43,264 nucleotides of DNA from Magnetococcales bacterium (GTDB lineage: Bacteria; Pseudomonadota; Magnetococcia; Magnetococcales; JADFWT01): positions 1 to 43,264 of the forward strand of contig JADFWT010000011.1 of assembly GCA_015233785.1 (NCBI GenBank), in the 5' to 3' direction. Positions 16,522-26,306 of the stretch are shown piece after piece. The notes beneath the pieces were generated by a model. The model was given only the letters and a program-made list of their open reading frames with translations, did no database searches and was not told where the DNA came from. The number at the start of each line of letters is the position of its first letter. Within the stretch, counting starts at the first letter, position 1. The position numbers and the translations under genes were made by a program.

Positions 16522-18063
16522 CTAGGTGGTATCTGATTCGGGGGCTAGAATTGCCAAATGCCGTTGCAGCGCATGCTCTACAATCATGCTTTCATCACCT
16601 AGGCGAATCAGTATCTGCTTGTCCTGTTGGCGCTGATCGGCTTGCACGGTGTCTATCAGCTCTTGGCAGCACGCGGCCAGACGCAATGCCCCGATGCTGC
16701 GGGCACCTCCCAGAAGGCGTTCGGCTTCAGATATCAGCGCCGAATACGCCCCCTGTTCCATGGCCAGGCTTAGTTGTGCAAGTCGTTTTGGCAGGGTGTC
16801 CAGAAAAAGCCTCAAAAAGGGCGGAAAGCCGGTACCTAGATCTTTGTGTAGTGATTCAAACAGGTGCAGATCCAGGGAGGGCTCCCCATCTGGTCCGATG
16901 GCCGAGGCATACTCAGGACGCCAGCGCAGTAGAAGGCCCTGCAACTGTCCTCGGCTGACGGGTTTCTCCAGAAAATCGTTCATACCTGCTGCGGCCCAGT
17001 CTTGCTGCCTTTCAGAAGGATTGATGAAACTCACGGCAATGATGGGGATGGCGACCTCTAGAGCCTGTTCCTGTTCAAGTTGGCGAATGCGACGGCAGGT
17101 CTCATAGCCGTCCATTTCCGGCATGTGGCAATCCATCAGAACCAGATCAATGCCGCCATCCCGGTAACGAGAGATCGCTTCCCGTCCTCGGTCTGCTGTC
17201 CATACTTGGCACCCAAGGCTCTCCAAAAGGCTCTGCAGAGAGAAGCGGGCGATCTCATCGTCATCCACCACCAGCACTGAGCTGCCTTTCTGTACAGGAG
17301 GACGATCTTTAGAGTGTATAGCCTCCTGCTCATCAGAGCGTTCACGGACCACTTCTGCCGTGAGGCGATACCCTTCGCCACGCACTGTGCGAATCAGTGC
17401 GGTACCATCCGACTCTTTGGACAAGCGGCGACGTAGACGGCTGACCATATTGTCAATGCTGCGGTCAAAGGGGTGGGAAGGGCGTCCTTGGGTCAGTTCC
17501 AGAAGTCGTTCTCGGGAGAGCACCTGTCCCGGATGATCGAGAAATACCCGCAGCAGTCGGAAGGTTCCCTGGGTTAGCTCCGTCTCTTCACCGGACGGGG
17601 AGATCAAAAAGCGGTCGTCGTTGCGTAGTCGCCAACCGGCAAACTGATAGAGCACGCCTTTCTGGGGAGTTTCGGAACCCCCTTGAGGATCTTGACTGCG
17701 ACGCAGAAGTCCTTTGACCCGTGCCTGCAATTCACGCGGAAAGACTGGTTTGACCAGATAGTCGTCAGCGCCCATCTCCAGACCGATGACCCGCTCCACC
17801 TCGTCGGAACGCGAGGTGAGAATCAGGATTGGCAGTGAGGATTTGGAGCGCAGCGACCGGCAGATGGTCAGGCCATCTTCATCGGGAAGATTCAGGTCCA
17901 ACACCACCAGATCAGGGGGGTGACGGTCGAAGAGATCCCAAAACTGTTTGGCCGACTGGCAGGCTGAGACACGGTAGCCGGACTCCTTGAGCACGGAGCT
18001 CAAAAGATCACGGATCCACGGGTCATCATCGACAATGGCGATATGTTGGTCACTCGGCGACAT
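16522..18063 (-). CDS. REC-wHTH-REC-degenerate HPt response regulator
   Basis: 513 residues. REC1 (1-120) has phospho-acceptor D56 in VVLDLNLP and K105. An OmpR-type winged helix follows (about 138-236: SRERLLELTQG, RSIDNMVSRLRRRL, IRTVRGEGYRL). REC2 (about 262-382) has D311 in LMDCHMPEMDG and K367. The C-terminal helical domain (about 395-500) aligns with HPt, but the phospho-histidine position is E448 (SEAERLLGGARSIGA). Adding a second receiver and an HPt-like tail to an OmpR-type regulator is uncommon and suggests a second input. The tail may dock rather than carry phosphate. Start ATG has AAGGA upstream. It is divergent from rarA. Confidence 0.92.
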   Translation of the reverse strand: MSPSDQHIAIVDDDPWIRDLLSSVLKESGYRVSACQSAKQFWDLFDRHPPDLVVLDLNLPDEDGLTICRSLRSKSSLPILILTSRSDEVERVIGLEMGADDYLVKPVFPRELQARVKGLLRRSQDPQGGSETPQKGVLYQFAGWRLRNDDRFLISPSGEETELTQGTFRLLRVFLDHPGQVLSRERLLELTQGRPSHPFDRSIDNMVSRLRRRLSKESDGTALIRTVRGEGYRLTAEVVRERSDEQEAIHSKDRPPVQKGSSVLVVDDDEIARFSLQSLLESLGCQVWTADRGREAISRYRDGGIDLVLMDCHMPEMDGYETCRRIRQLEQEQALEVAIPIIAVSFINPSERQQDWAAAGMNDFLEKPVSRGQLQGLLLRWRPEYASAIGPDGEPSLDLHLFESLHKDLGTGFPPFLRLFLDTLPKRLAQLSLAMEQGAYSALISEAERLLGGARSIGALRLAACCQELIDTVQADQRQQDKQILIRLGDESMIVEHALQRHLAILAPESDTT

Positions 18064-18251
18064 TCACAATTCCTTGTGCACTTCCAACCAAGACGAAGTC
18101 TCTCGGCCCATCTTCGTTTGGTGTAGGATCGGCTTTTTACTATATAGCCGACAGTGCTTCAGGGTCCAGACGTGCATCTACTAATCAACAATTATTCTCA
18201 AATGGGCCGATCCTTTGCCCCGCTTTATCTCTCTGGGTATGATTTTGTGTT

Positions 18252-19601
18252 ATGAATGTCTCCCAGCCAGCCGCAAAACCCCGCCAGCGTGATCATACCC
18301 CCTTGGCTGATCGCATGCGTCCCCAGAGTCTTGACGAGGCGTTGGGGCAGGAACATCTCACCGGCTCCAGGGCGATTTTACGTCAGGCTCTGGAGAGTGG
18401 GCGTATACCATCGGTGATTCTCTGGGGGCCGCCAGGGAGCGGCAAAACCACGCTTGCCCGTATCATGGCCCACGGTTCGGGGCGCCGTTTTGCGTCGCTC
18501 TCGGCAGTGCTCTCTGGGGTTAAGGAGTTGCGGGCTGTCTCGGAGCAGGCTCGGCGGGAAAGTCGGGAGGGGGCGTCGGGCACCCTGCTGTTCGTGGATG
18601 AAATTCACCGTTTCAATAAGAGCCAGCAGGACGCCTTTTTACCTTTTGTAGAGGAGGGCTCCATTACGCTGATTGGCGCCACCACGGAAAACCCCTCTTT
18701 TGAGCTTAACGGTGCGCTGCTCTCCCGCTGTCGGGTGTTGACGCTCAACCGTCTGGAGGCGGCGCAGATTGTCACCCTGTTGGAGCGGGCGGCTGAGGAC
18801 GAAGTGCGAGGGTTGGGGGCGCTTGGTGTCACCTGGGATCCGGCGGTTCTGGTGCGGATTGCCGAGCAGGCCGATGGCGATGCCCGTCATGCCCTCAACA
18901 CTTTGGAGACCCTGGCCCATCTGGCCGGGGAGCAGGCGGCTCGTGAGAAGCGCCCCTTAAGCGATGATGATCTCACCGATGACCATCTGCGTCGCTCCGC
19001 CCTCTACGACAAGGCGGGAGAGGCTCACTACGATCTGATCTCTGCACTGCATAAATCCTTACGTGGCTCGGATGCTGATGCGGCACTCTATTGGTTGGCA
19101 CGCATGCTGGAAGGGGGAGAGTCGGGGCTTTATGTGGCGCGGCGTATGATTCGATTTGCTTCAGAAGACATTGGCAATGCGGACCCGCAGGCGCTCACCG
19201 TGGCTATGCATGGACGGGATGCCTACCATTTTCTCGGCTCCCCGGAGGGGGATTTGTCGCTGGCTCAGGTGGCGGTCTATCTGGCCTGTGCGCCGAAGAG
19301 CAACCGGCTTTACAGTGCGTTCAAGGCGGCGCGAAAAGCGGCCCGCAAACAGGGCTCCCTGCCGCCGCCGCTGCATAGCCGCAATGCGCCCACCGAGCTG
19401 ATGAAAGAGCTTGGTTACAGCGCCGGCTATCGATACGATCATGATAGTCCCGAGGGGTACGCTGCTCAGGATCATCTGCCGGAGAAGCTCCAGGGTACGC
19501 GCTTTTATGAGCCGGTAGCCCGTGGATTTGAGCGGGAGATTATCCGCCGTCTGGCCTACTGGCGACGGCTTCGGAAGAGGCATGATGGGGAGAGATCATG
19601 A
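18252..19601 (+). CDS. rarA: Replication-associated recombination protein A (AAA+ ATPase)
   Basis: 449 residues, the usual length of RarA/MgsA. It acts on stalled replication forks with SSB and clamp-loader-like activity in the cytosol. Walker A GPPGSGKTT is at 59-67 and Walker B/DExx is in LLFVDEIHRF. The family blocks FNKSQQDAFLPFVEEG, LIGATTENPSFE (sensor 1) and HYDLISALHKSLRGSD are all present, and the C-terminal tetramerisation region is complete. Its stop overlaps the fluC start by 4 bases (ATGA). Confidence 0.97.
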   Translation: MNVSQPAAKPRQRDHTPLADRMRPQSLDEALGQEHLTGSRAILRQALESGRIPSVILWGPPGSGKTTLARIMAHGSGRRFASLSAVLSGVKELRAVSEQARRESREGASGTLLFVDEIHRFNKSQQDAFLPFVEEGSITLIGATTENPSFELNGALLSRCRVLTLNRLEAAQIVTLLERAAEDEVRGLGALGVTWDPAVLVRIAEQADGDARHALNTLETLAHLAGEQAAREKRPLSDDDLTDDHLRRSALYDKAGEAHYDLISALHKSLRGSDADAALYWLARMLEGGESGLYVARRMIRFASEDIGNADPQALTVAMHGRDAYHFLGSPEGDLSLAQVAVYLACAPKSNRLYSAFKAARKAARKQGSLPPPLHSRNAPTELMKELGYSAGYRYDHDSPEGYAAQDHLPEKLQGTRFYEPVARGFEREIIRRLAYWRRLRKRHDGERS

Positions 19602-19978
19602 CGGTGCGTATGTTGATGATGGTGGGGGTTGGCGGGGCGTTTGGCGCTATGGCCCGTTATAGTCTCTCCATGCTGGTGAGTCTGTGGTTGGGTAAGGGAT
19701 TTCCCTGGGGCACACTGGCAGTGAATTTGGTCGGTTCTCTGTTGATGGGCGTTTTGGCGGCCCTGTTTTTGCAGCTGGAGACGCCGGAGCCATGGCGGCT
19801 TATGGTGTTCACCGGTTTTCTGGGTGCTCTCACAACCTTCTCTGCCTTCTCCATCGAGACGTTGACCCTTTTGCAGAGTGGTCAATTCACAGTAGCTCTG
19901 TTCAATATTCTACTTAATGTTACCCTCTGTATCGCTGCGGTTTGGTTGGGGATGTTGATTGTGCGGTACTCTTTCTGA
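19598..19978 (+). CDS. crcB: Fluoride exporter FluC/CrcB
   Basis: 126 residues, four hydrophobic helices, full length for the family. Signatures: GVGGAFGAMARY near the N-terminus, VNLVGSLLMG (the pore asparagine segment) and TTFSAFSIE, which carries the Phe-box/Na-site region. It works as a dual-topology dimer in the inner membrane, expelling fluoride. Start ATG overlaps the rarA stop. No fluoride riboswitch was seen, as expected for a downstream operon gene. Confidence 0.95.
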   Translation: MTVRMLMMVGVGGAFGAMARYSLSMLVSLWLGKGFPWGTLAVNLVGSLLMGVLAALFLQLETPEPWRLMVFTGFLGALTTFSAFSIETLTLLQSGQFTVALFNILLNVTLCIAAVWLGMLIVRYSF

Positions 19979-20128
19979 ACATCCTTCAATAACTGTCCTG
20001 CACGTTGTTTTTTTCATTTCCCTGGCACCATTCCAGCGCCTATTCTGGCAGATAATGAACGGTATATAAAATGCCGTCTCTTCCGGCGTCGTAAGAAGCC
20101 CCATCGGCAGATATTGAGGATTCATCGC

Positions 20129-22123
20129 ATGTTGAGAAATTATCGGATCGGAATGCGGCTGCAGATCGGATTTGGCTTTCTGCAACTTCTGATGGTGATT
20201 CTAAGTGTCGCCAGTCTGTTCAGTATGGATACCCTCTCCAGCTACACCAATCAACTCTTTGAGCACCCCTATAAGGTCAGTACCACCACCCAGCGCATTG
20301 AGAGTCATGTGGTGATGATGCATCGCGGCATGAAAGATATTGCCCTGGCCCGAACCATCGGAGAGATTGATCAGGCCGCTGCTCATGTGGCTGAAATGGA
20401 GCGTATGGTTCTGGAAGATTTCAAGGTGCTTGAAAAGCATTTTTTGGGGGATATAAAACAAGTTAAGGAGGCGCAGGCGCTCTTTGTCGCCTGGAAGCCT
20501 CTTCGGGAGGACGTGATCAGCCTGATGCGAAAAGGGGATCGGGAGCGGGCGTCGTTGATTACGCAGGAGCAGACCACCCGGCAACTGGCTATGCTGGAAG
20601 CGGTGCTGGAGAAGCTCATTGCCTATGCCGAGACCAAGGCAGAGGCATTTCATAAGAATGCCCAGAGTGCCCACGATCGCATCATCACGACCACTATTTT
20701 CGCGCTGCTGCTGCTGATTATCGTCGGTGTGATGATATCCCTGGTGGTTAAGCGCAGCATTATCGGCCCGCTGAATGGTGCGGTGGATGCTATTGGTCAG
20801 ATCACCCGTGGGCATCTTGCTGTGGAGCTGGAAGAGAGCGGCAATGATGAGATTACCGCACTCACCTCTGCACTCAGTGAAATGTCCGGCAATCTGCGCC
20901 GCATGATGGGCGATATCCAGTCCAATGCCACCTCACTTACCGATGCCTCCAAAGAGCTATCCGTCTCTTCGGAACAGATGGTGGAGCAGGTGCAGCAGAA
21001 TCTCTCCAAGACCGATGATGCCGTCAGTGCTGCAACCCTGATGGGCAATGATCTGAACACACTTGCCGGTGCGGCGGAACAGGCCCGTGACGACATGGAG
21101 CGGATTGATCGCTCAGCGGGTGAAGCCAACACCAATATGCACACCATCTCAGCGGCAGCTGAACAGGCCAGCGCCAACCTTTCCACGGTTGCAAGTGCCT
21201 CAGAGCAAGCCAACAGCAGCATGGCCCATGTGCGCGATGCGGCTGAACGTACCAGTCAGGATGTTGGCAACGTGGCCAACTCGGTGCAGGAGATGAACAG
21301 TTCTCTCCATGAGATTCGACAGAAGTGCCAAACCGCCGAAGCGGAGTCGAAACAGGCGGCACAGAATGCCCAGGAGAACGCCAGCAAAATTGAACAGCTG
21401 GCCCAGATGGCTCAGGAGATTGTCAAGGTTGTGGGGGTGATCAACAACATTGCCGAGCAGACCAACATGCTGGCTCTTAACGCCTCCATTGAGGCCGCTG
21501 GTGCCGGAGAGGCGGGCAAGGGGTTTGCAGTGGTGGCCAATGAGGTGAAGGATCTGGCGCGTCAAACCGGTGAAGCGACGCATATGATTCAGGAGCAGAC
21601 CAGCGAGATTCAAAGCAGCTCCAGCGAGGTATCTGAAGCGACCCTTGATGTGACGGAGGTGATTGAGCGTCTCAGTCAGTTCAATACCGAGATTCTCCAC
21701 GCCATGGATGAGCAGGCGAACAATTTAAGCACTATCTCAAGCTCTATGCGAAACGTCTCTGAAGAGACCCATGAGGTGACGCGTCGAGTGGCGGAGTCTT
21801 CCGAGGGAATTGCCGAGGTTTCCCGAAGCGTTACCGAGATCTCCACCGGAATTAATGAGGTGACCAGCAACGTCTCCGAGGCCTCAACAGGTATTGCCGA
21901 TATGGCTCAGAATGTCAGCTCCGCCTCCCAGGTGACCGTGGAGATCTCTGGGAATCTTACCACCACCGCCCGAGAGGCGAGTGCTATCTCCGTGCATATG
22001 GGGCAGGTCAAACAAGCACTGGGTGAGATCTCCGGTTTCAGTGAAACAGTTCAGGTGCGCGCACGGGATATGGATGCGATCGCCAGTTCGTTGAATGAAC
22101 TGTTACAACGGTTCAAGGTTTAA
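20129..22123 (+). CDS. Methyl-accepting chemotaxis protein with four-helix-bundle sensor
   Basis: 664 residues from the ATG at 20129, chosen because TTGAGGA ends 8 bases before it. An in-frame TTG five codons earlier overlaps that site. TM1 about 12-30, an all-helical periplasmic sensor of about 150 residues (4HB_MCP type), TM2 about 190-212, HAMP about 213-265, then a long signalling domain with tip [28 protein letters not shown]. The usual arginine of EAARAGE is glycine (EAAGAGE). No C-terminal CheR-docking pentapeptide (ends LLQRFKV). The secreted repeat-protein gene follows after 14 bases, suggesting a sensory pair. Confidence 0.95.
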   Translation: MLRNYRIGMRLQIGFGFLQLLMVILSVASLFSMDTLSSYTNQLFEHPYKVSTTTQRIESHVVMMHRGMKDIALARTIGEIDQAAAHVAEMERMVLEDFKVLEKHFLGDIKQVKEAQALFVAWKPLREDVISLMRKGDRERASLITQEQTTRQLAMLEAVLEKLIAYAETKAEAFHKNAQSAHDRIITTTIFALLLLIIVGVMISLVVKRSIIGPLNGAVDAIGQITRGHLAVELEESGNDEITALTSALSEMSGNLRRMMGDIQSNATSLTDASKELSVSSEQMVEQVQQNLSKTDDAVSAATLMGNDLNTLAGAAEQARDDMERIDRSAGEANTNMHTISAAAEQASANLSTVASASEQANSSMAHVRDAAERTSQDVGNVANSVQEMNSSLHEIRQKCQTAEAESKQAAQNAQENASKIEQLAQMAQEIVKVVGVINNIAEQTNMLALNASIEAAGAGEAGKGFAVVANEVKDLARQTGEATHMIQEQTSEIQSSSSEVSEATLDVTEVIERLSQFNTEILHAMDEQANNLSTISSSMRNVSEETHEVTRRVAESSEGIAEVSRSVTEISTGINEVTSNVSEASTGIADMAQNVSSASQVTVEISGNLTTTAREASAISVHMGQVKQALGEISGFSETVQVRARDMDAIASSLNELLQRFKV

Positions 22124-22137
22124 GGAGCGCCAGCAGG

Positions 22138-23121
22138 ATGAATCATAAGCCGATGAATGCACGATGCGCTCTTTATGATCCACCTATCCGATGGTTCTTG
22201 TGGGCTTCTCTGACTCTGGCGGTAGTGCTCGTGGGATTATTTCCGGGCTCAAGGGCCCAGGCGGCTACGCCCACCGATGTGTTTCGACAGGTGGTTCAGA
22301 TTCAGCACACCCTGGAGGCGATTCGACAGGAGCTTGATCTGCCGCGTCATGAGCGTTCGCTGTTTCCTGCTGAAAACGCCACGCCACGAGAGGTGTTTAC
22401 CCAGGCGGAGAGTCTTCAGGTCAAGATACGCAACCTGCTGGAGGAGCAGGCCCGAAAACACGAGCCGCTGTTGATCTTGAAGCCGGAAGGAAAGATTACC
22501 CCCGACTTGGTATTACAGGTGGTGGATTACACCCGTGCCATGACCCGTATGCTGGCTGATCATCTCAAAATAAAGGTCACGGTCCCGAAGCCGGTGACCC
22601 AAAAGAAGACGCCCACCGATGTCTTTCAGGCCATGATTCAGGTCAACCGACAGGCCAACCTGATGCTGAAGACCAGAGTGAATCCCAGTGATGTGTTTTT
22701 AAGGGTGGCAGAGAGTATACAGTACATGGATGCTGTCTGGATGCGGCTGGACCCAAAGGGGTTTGAAGAGCTCCCATTGCCTGTTCTGGATCCCAGTAGA
22801 AAACCGGCAGATGTCTATAACCAACTACTGCGCTGCCTTCGTATTCAGTCGGAGGTGTTGCGCCTATCAGGGTTGAAGATGATGCAGCTTGATCGCGATT
22901 ATAGTGCCCCGGCTGGGACCATACCTGGTGATGTCTATGATTTGGCTTCTTTGATGTTTTCCGAGGTGTTGCCGCTGCACGCTTCGCTCCCAGATCCACC
23001 GTTGACACCCGGCGCCTATTATCCGGGTCCTAAGGGGCCGTCTGAGGTGTTTCAGCAGGCCAAAGCACTTGAGGGGCGGCTTTGGCGTGTGTTTAAGTTT
23101 CTGCGCAGTGAGCGTCCGTAG
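22138..23121 (+). CDS. Secreted protein with eight PxDVF repeats
   Basis: 327 residues, no family recognised. A signal peptide (TM about 19-34, cleavage near AQAA at 40-43) exports it. The mature protein is built from units beginning P-x-D/E-V-F/Y: P45, P83, P122 (degenerate, PDLVL), P159, P183, P223, P263 and P301, spaced 37-40 residues except one 24-residue interval. Each is followed by an amphipathic stretch such as RQVVQIQHTLEAI. It sits 14 bases after a chemoreceptor, with AAGGAG upstream, so it is probably co-transcribed. A periplasmic ligand-binding or receptor-partner role is a guess from that context. Confidence 0.75.
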   Translation: MNHKPMNARCALYDPPIRWFLWASLTLAVVLVGLFPGSRAQAATPTDVFRQVVQIQHTLEAIRQELDLPRHERSLFPAENATPREVFTQAESLQVKIRNLLEEQARKHEPLLILKPEGKITPDLVLQVVDYTRAMTRMLADHLKIKVTVPKPVTQKKTPTDVFQAMIQVNRQANLMLKTRVNPSDVFLRVAESIQYMDAVWMRLDPKGFEELPLPVLDPSRKPADVYNQLLRCLRIQSEVLRLSGLKMMQLDRDYSAPAGTIPGDVYDLASLMFSEVLPLHASLPDPPLTPGAYYPGPKGPSEVFQQAKALEGRLWRVFKFLRSERP

Positions 23122-23122
23122 G

Positions 23123-24859
23123 GTGTCACTATTGACCGACAAGACGCCTCCTCAGGCGGCCATTCGCCGCTATCATCAGCACAGCAAACACCATCCAGGT
23201 CGTTTTGCACCTGGTCCAGGCTATATGGATTGGGATAATCAGCCCGACCCTTTTCGGCGGTATGTCGGCGCACCGCAGGTTCTGTTAGAGCTTGCAGCAG
23301 ATCGCCTGACTACCTCATATGCCGCACTTTTTGATCCAGTCGGTACAGTTCCTCCCGCCCCTATGGATGGCCGAGGTGTTGCAGCCCTGTTTGAATTAGC
23401 TCTGGGGTTATCGGCCTGGAAGGCGTATATGGAGGTGCGATGGGCGCTACGTTGTAACCCCTCCAGCGGCAACCTTCATCCCACCGAGGGGTATGCGATA
23501 TTGCCCGATATTCCTGCACCGGATCAGAGCATCACGCCGGATATTAAAGCCGGGGTCTATCACTACCAGAGTCATGACCACCTGCTTGAGCAGCGTCAGG
23601 CGGTATTGGCCAGTAGTAGTAAGGCTTGGCATGAGGCGCTTGGAAGGGGGGCGTTTCTGGTGGGGCTTAGCTCGGTCCATTGGCGGGAGAGCTGGAAATA
23701 TGGAGACCGTGCATACCGCTACTGCCGTCTTAACGAGGGGCATGCTGTGGCGGTCTTCCGCATGGCAGCCGCCGCTCTGGGCTGGAAGGTCGAGGTTTTG
23801 ACTGCGCCGGGGGATGATGAAATCGCCCGTTTGTTGGGATTAGATCTATTTGATCAAGGTGGCGAAAAACATGGAGGAATTGTTCAAGGAAATCATGATT
23901 CCCAAAGTGATGTGGCGCCGGAGGCGGAACATCCAGATCTGCTGCTGTGTATCCGTTGTCCATCAGAGGATCGGAGTGGTCAGGAACCATTGATTTCCAA
24001 GCTGACCGACGCCCTTCAAAGTGACCGTTGGGAGGGGGTTCCAAACCGCCTCAGTGAGCACCACGCTTTGGCGTGGCCAGTGGTGGAAGAGGCGGCGGAT
24101 CAAGCTTGGAAACCATCCACTAAAACAGAAGTTAAAGCGTTAGTTTCATCTCCACCGCTACTGAAATTAGAGTGCCGAAAGAGTGCCGCAAAATTGATCC
24201 GCCAACGGCGTAGTGCCCAACGATATGACGGCAAGGGCGGACTCTCCATGTCGGCTCTGTTTCGTATGCTTGATGCTCTGCTACCGCGTCATGAATGCCC
24301 GCCGTGGGACATGTTTTCCTGGCCGGCACGGTTGCATCCGGTGCTGATGATTCATCGGGTTCAGGGTATGGTTCCCGGTCTGTACGCTCTGCCGCGTCGT
24401 CCAGAGGCTTTGAGTGTTCTGCAAAAAGGTATGGATAGGTCATTGCTTTGGAAGAAGGTTTCATCTGCTCCTCTGCATCTTCCACTCTATCTGTTGCGAC
24501 AGGAAGATGTGCAAGATTTCTCCAGGATGGTTTCTTGTCAGCAGGAGATTGCTGCTGATGGGGCCTTCTCTCTGGGCATGGTGGCGGAGTTTGATGCTGG
24601 GCTTGCGCAGGGGCCGTGGGGCTATCGCAACCTGTTTTGGGAGGCCGGCGCGCTGGGGCAGATTCTCTACCTGGAAGCGGAAGCGGCAGGTATTCGGGGT
24701 ACCGGTATAGGCTGCTACTTTGACGATCTGTTTCATCAGGCGCTGGGCATTCAGGGTGAAACGCTACAGAGCCTCTACCACTTCACCGTTGGTGTAGCGC
24801 TGGAGGATAATCGTCTGCAAACCGATCCCCCTTATGCCCATTTGGCTAACCGTTTTTAG
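23123..24859 (+). CDS. SagB/ThcOx-type nitroreductase-family oxidoreductase, two-domain
   Basis: About 578 residues. Two nitroreductase-like domains: the N-terminal half has RCNPSSGNLHPTEGYAIL (FMN-site pattern), and the C-terminal half has AFSLGMVAEFDAGL and NLFWEAGALGQILYLEAEAAGIRGTGIGCYFDD. Such double-domain FMN proteins relate to SagB azoline dehydrogenases, but no cyclodehydratase or precursor peptide is nearby, so the substrate is unknown. The start is uncertain: GTG 23123 was chosen, with GTG 23108 and TTG 23132 (AGGGTG upstream) as alternatives. The 3' end overlaps the convergent 24846 gene by 14 bases. Confidence 0.85.
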   Translation: MSLLTDKTPPQAAIRRYHQHSKHHPGRFAPGPGYMDWDNQPDPFRRYVGAPQVLLELAADRLTTSYAALFDPVGTVPPAPMDGRGVAALFELALGLSAWKAYMEVRWALRCNPSSGNLHPTEGYAILPDIPAPDQSITPDIKAGVYHYQSHDHLLEQRQAVLASSSKAWHEALGRGAFLVGLSSVHWRESWKYGDRAYRYCRLNEGHAVAVFRMAAAALGWKVEVLTAPGDDEIARLLGLDLFDQGGEKHGGIVQGNHDSQSDVAPEAEHPDLLLCIRCPSEDRSGQEPLISKLTDALQSDRWEGVPNRLSEHHALAWPVVEEAADQAWKPSTKTEVKALVSSPPLLKLECRKSAAKLIRQRRSAQRYDGKGGLSMSALFRMLDALLPRHECPPWDMFSWPARLHPVLMIHRVQGMVPGLYALPRRPEALSVLQKGMDRSLLWKKVSSAPLHLPLYLLRQEDVQDFSRMVSCQQEIAADGAFSLGMVAEFDAGLAQGPWGYRNLFWEAGALGQILYLEAEAAGIRGTGIGCYFDDLFHQALGIQGETLQSLYHFTVGVALEDNRLQTDPPYAHLANRF

Positions 24860-26306
24860 CCAATCTAAAGCCGAGACAGCCGGTATTTTTCATCTCCAGG
24901 GCATCCACCTTGACGTGATTTCTGCGGGCTAGTCGGCACGCCTTGGGATTGCTTCGGTAGCTGCCGCCACGGCGAATGCGGAGGGGTTCGCCGCGAACGG
25001 TCTCTTCGGGGGGACCGCTTGGGTCGCTGCAGGGATCAGAGCTATACAGAGAGAAGACATCTTCCACCCACTCCCAGACTCCACCGAGCATATCGTAGAG
25101 CCCCCAGGCATTGGGTTTCAGCTTGCCCACCGGCTGGTTGCGGCCCTTGGAGTTGGTCATGTACCAGGCGTATTCCGCGAGCTCTTTGGGGCTCTCTCCG
25201 TGCTGATAGCGGGTCTCGGCCCCGGCCCGGGCAGCGCACTCCCACTCCGCTTCTGTGGGGAGCCGTAGACGAGACTCACCGCCGCCCAGCAGCTCCAGCT
25301 TGCGGATAAAGAGTTGGGTATCCTCCCAGGTCGCGTGTTCCATGGGAAGATGATCATCCTCGCGGATATCCTCCTCTTCCGGTTCGTTGTGCTGATCGGC
25401 GTATCGCCCTGGACGACGATTGCCGGACTCCATGACTTTTCGCCACTGCCCTTTGGTAACCGGGAATTGAGCAATCCAGTACCCTTGGAGCGTTACATCA
25501 TGTTGCGGCCCTTCGTTGCGTTGACGGCTCTGTTCATCATCGGGACTGCCCATCGTAAACGTGGTGGGGGGAATCCAGATGAAGACCATGTTGGTCACCG
25601 ACTCAATCCAGGTTTTGCTCTCTGTGGGCTTCTCTTCCTGGGCCGGGCCGGAACCTGAGGTGGCCTCATCCTGCTCCACCTCGGCCACGAAAGCTCGGAT
25701 TTCATCAGGTGCAAAGGTCATCCCAGCCTTTTTAACCAGTGCGTTGAGTGCCTGAACCAGTGTTGCCTGAGGATTGCGGGCCAGCAGTTGGCGTGCCTTA
25801 GGGAGAGCGCGCCTCAACGGTTCATGTTTGCGTTTGCGGGCCAGAGCGCGTTTTTTCTCCAAACGTTGGCGGGGGGTATCCTCCTGGTGTTCCTTCAGGG
25901 AGAGGAATGCGTGGAAGACGTTCTCCGATTCGCTGATTTGGGCCGAGCTTATATCCAGTTGCTTGAACATCAGATTTGGAGTCTGCTGTCCCTTCTCTCT
26001 GAAGAAAAATCGCCACTTCCGACCATCCGTCAGGATATGAAAAGGTGTATTACAGCATGGGTTGATCTCGGTGCGTTTGTCCAGATTACCCGGTTCCAAC
26101 ACCTCAATGCAGACCATGGCGTGCCGCTCTTTCGGAAGCGTCAGCACCATGCGCTGATCATTCTCCATACGTACCTGCTCCGGGCTCCATACATCCCAAC
26201 CTTGTCGCGAAATAATCTGCGAAACGATGGAGTGCAGCGTTTGTCGTGCGCTGGAAATGCGCTCCTTGGCCAGGTGTTTTCTAATCTCTTGCAGTGCGTC
26301 GTTCAT
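24846..26306 (-). CDS. Fusion of HsdR-N-like endonuclease-type domain and formylglycine-generating-enzyme-fold domain
   Basis: 486 residues. Residues 1-140 resemble the N-terminal domain of type I/IV restriction proteins (IISRQGWDV, HAMVCIEVLEPG, PFHILTDGRKWRFFF). A basic helical linker with KKRALARKRKHEP follows (about 145-215). Residues about 235-486 are an SUMF1/FGE-like domain (FTMGSPDDEQSR, RLPTEAEWECAARAG, GLYDMLGGVWEWVED, RIRRGGSYRSN, GCLGFRLAKNG). The cysteine pair of true FGE is not evident, so sulfatase activation is unlikely and binding is more likely. A type I restriction locus is not present. Confidence 0.8.
   Translation of the reverse strand: MNDALQEIRKHLAKERISSARQTLHSIVSQIISRQGWDVWSPEQVRMENDQRMVLTLPKERHAMVCIEVLEPGNLDKRTEINPCCNTPFHILTDGRKWRFFFREKGQQTPNLMFKQLDISSAQISESENVFHAFLSLKEHQEDTPRQRLEKKRALARKRKHEPLRRALPKARQLLARNPQATLVQALNALVKKAGMTFAPDEIRAFVAEVEQDEATSGSGPAQEEKPTESKTWIESVTNMVFIWIPPTTFTMGSPDDEQSRQRNEGPQHDVTLQGYWIAQFPVTKGQWRKVMESGNRRPGRYADQHNEPEEEDIREDDHLPMEHATWEDTQLFIRKLELLGGGESRLRLPTEAEWECAARAGAETRYQHGESPKELAEYAWYMTNSKGRNQPVGKLKPNAWGLYDMLGGVWEWVEDVFSLYSSDPCSDPSGPPEETVRGEPLRIRRGGSYRSNPKACRLARRNHVKVDALEMKNTGCLGFRLAKNG

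Noticed and set aside
20010-20110. Sigma-54 promoter before the second chemoreceptor (TGGCAC at about 20033)
   Set aside because: The expected TTGC at -12 is absent at the right spacing.
24846-26306. FGE-fold C-terminus as a target of a diversity-generating retroelement
   Set aside because: No reverse transcriptase or template repeat was seen within the window.
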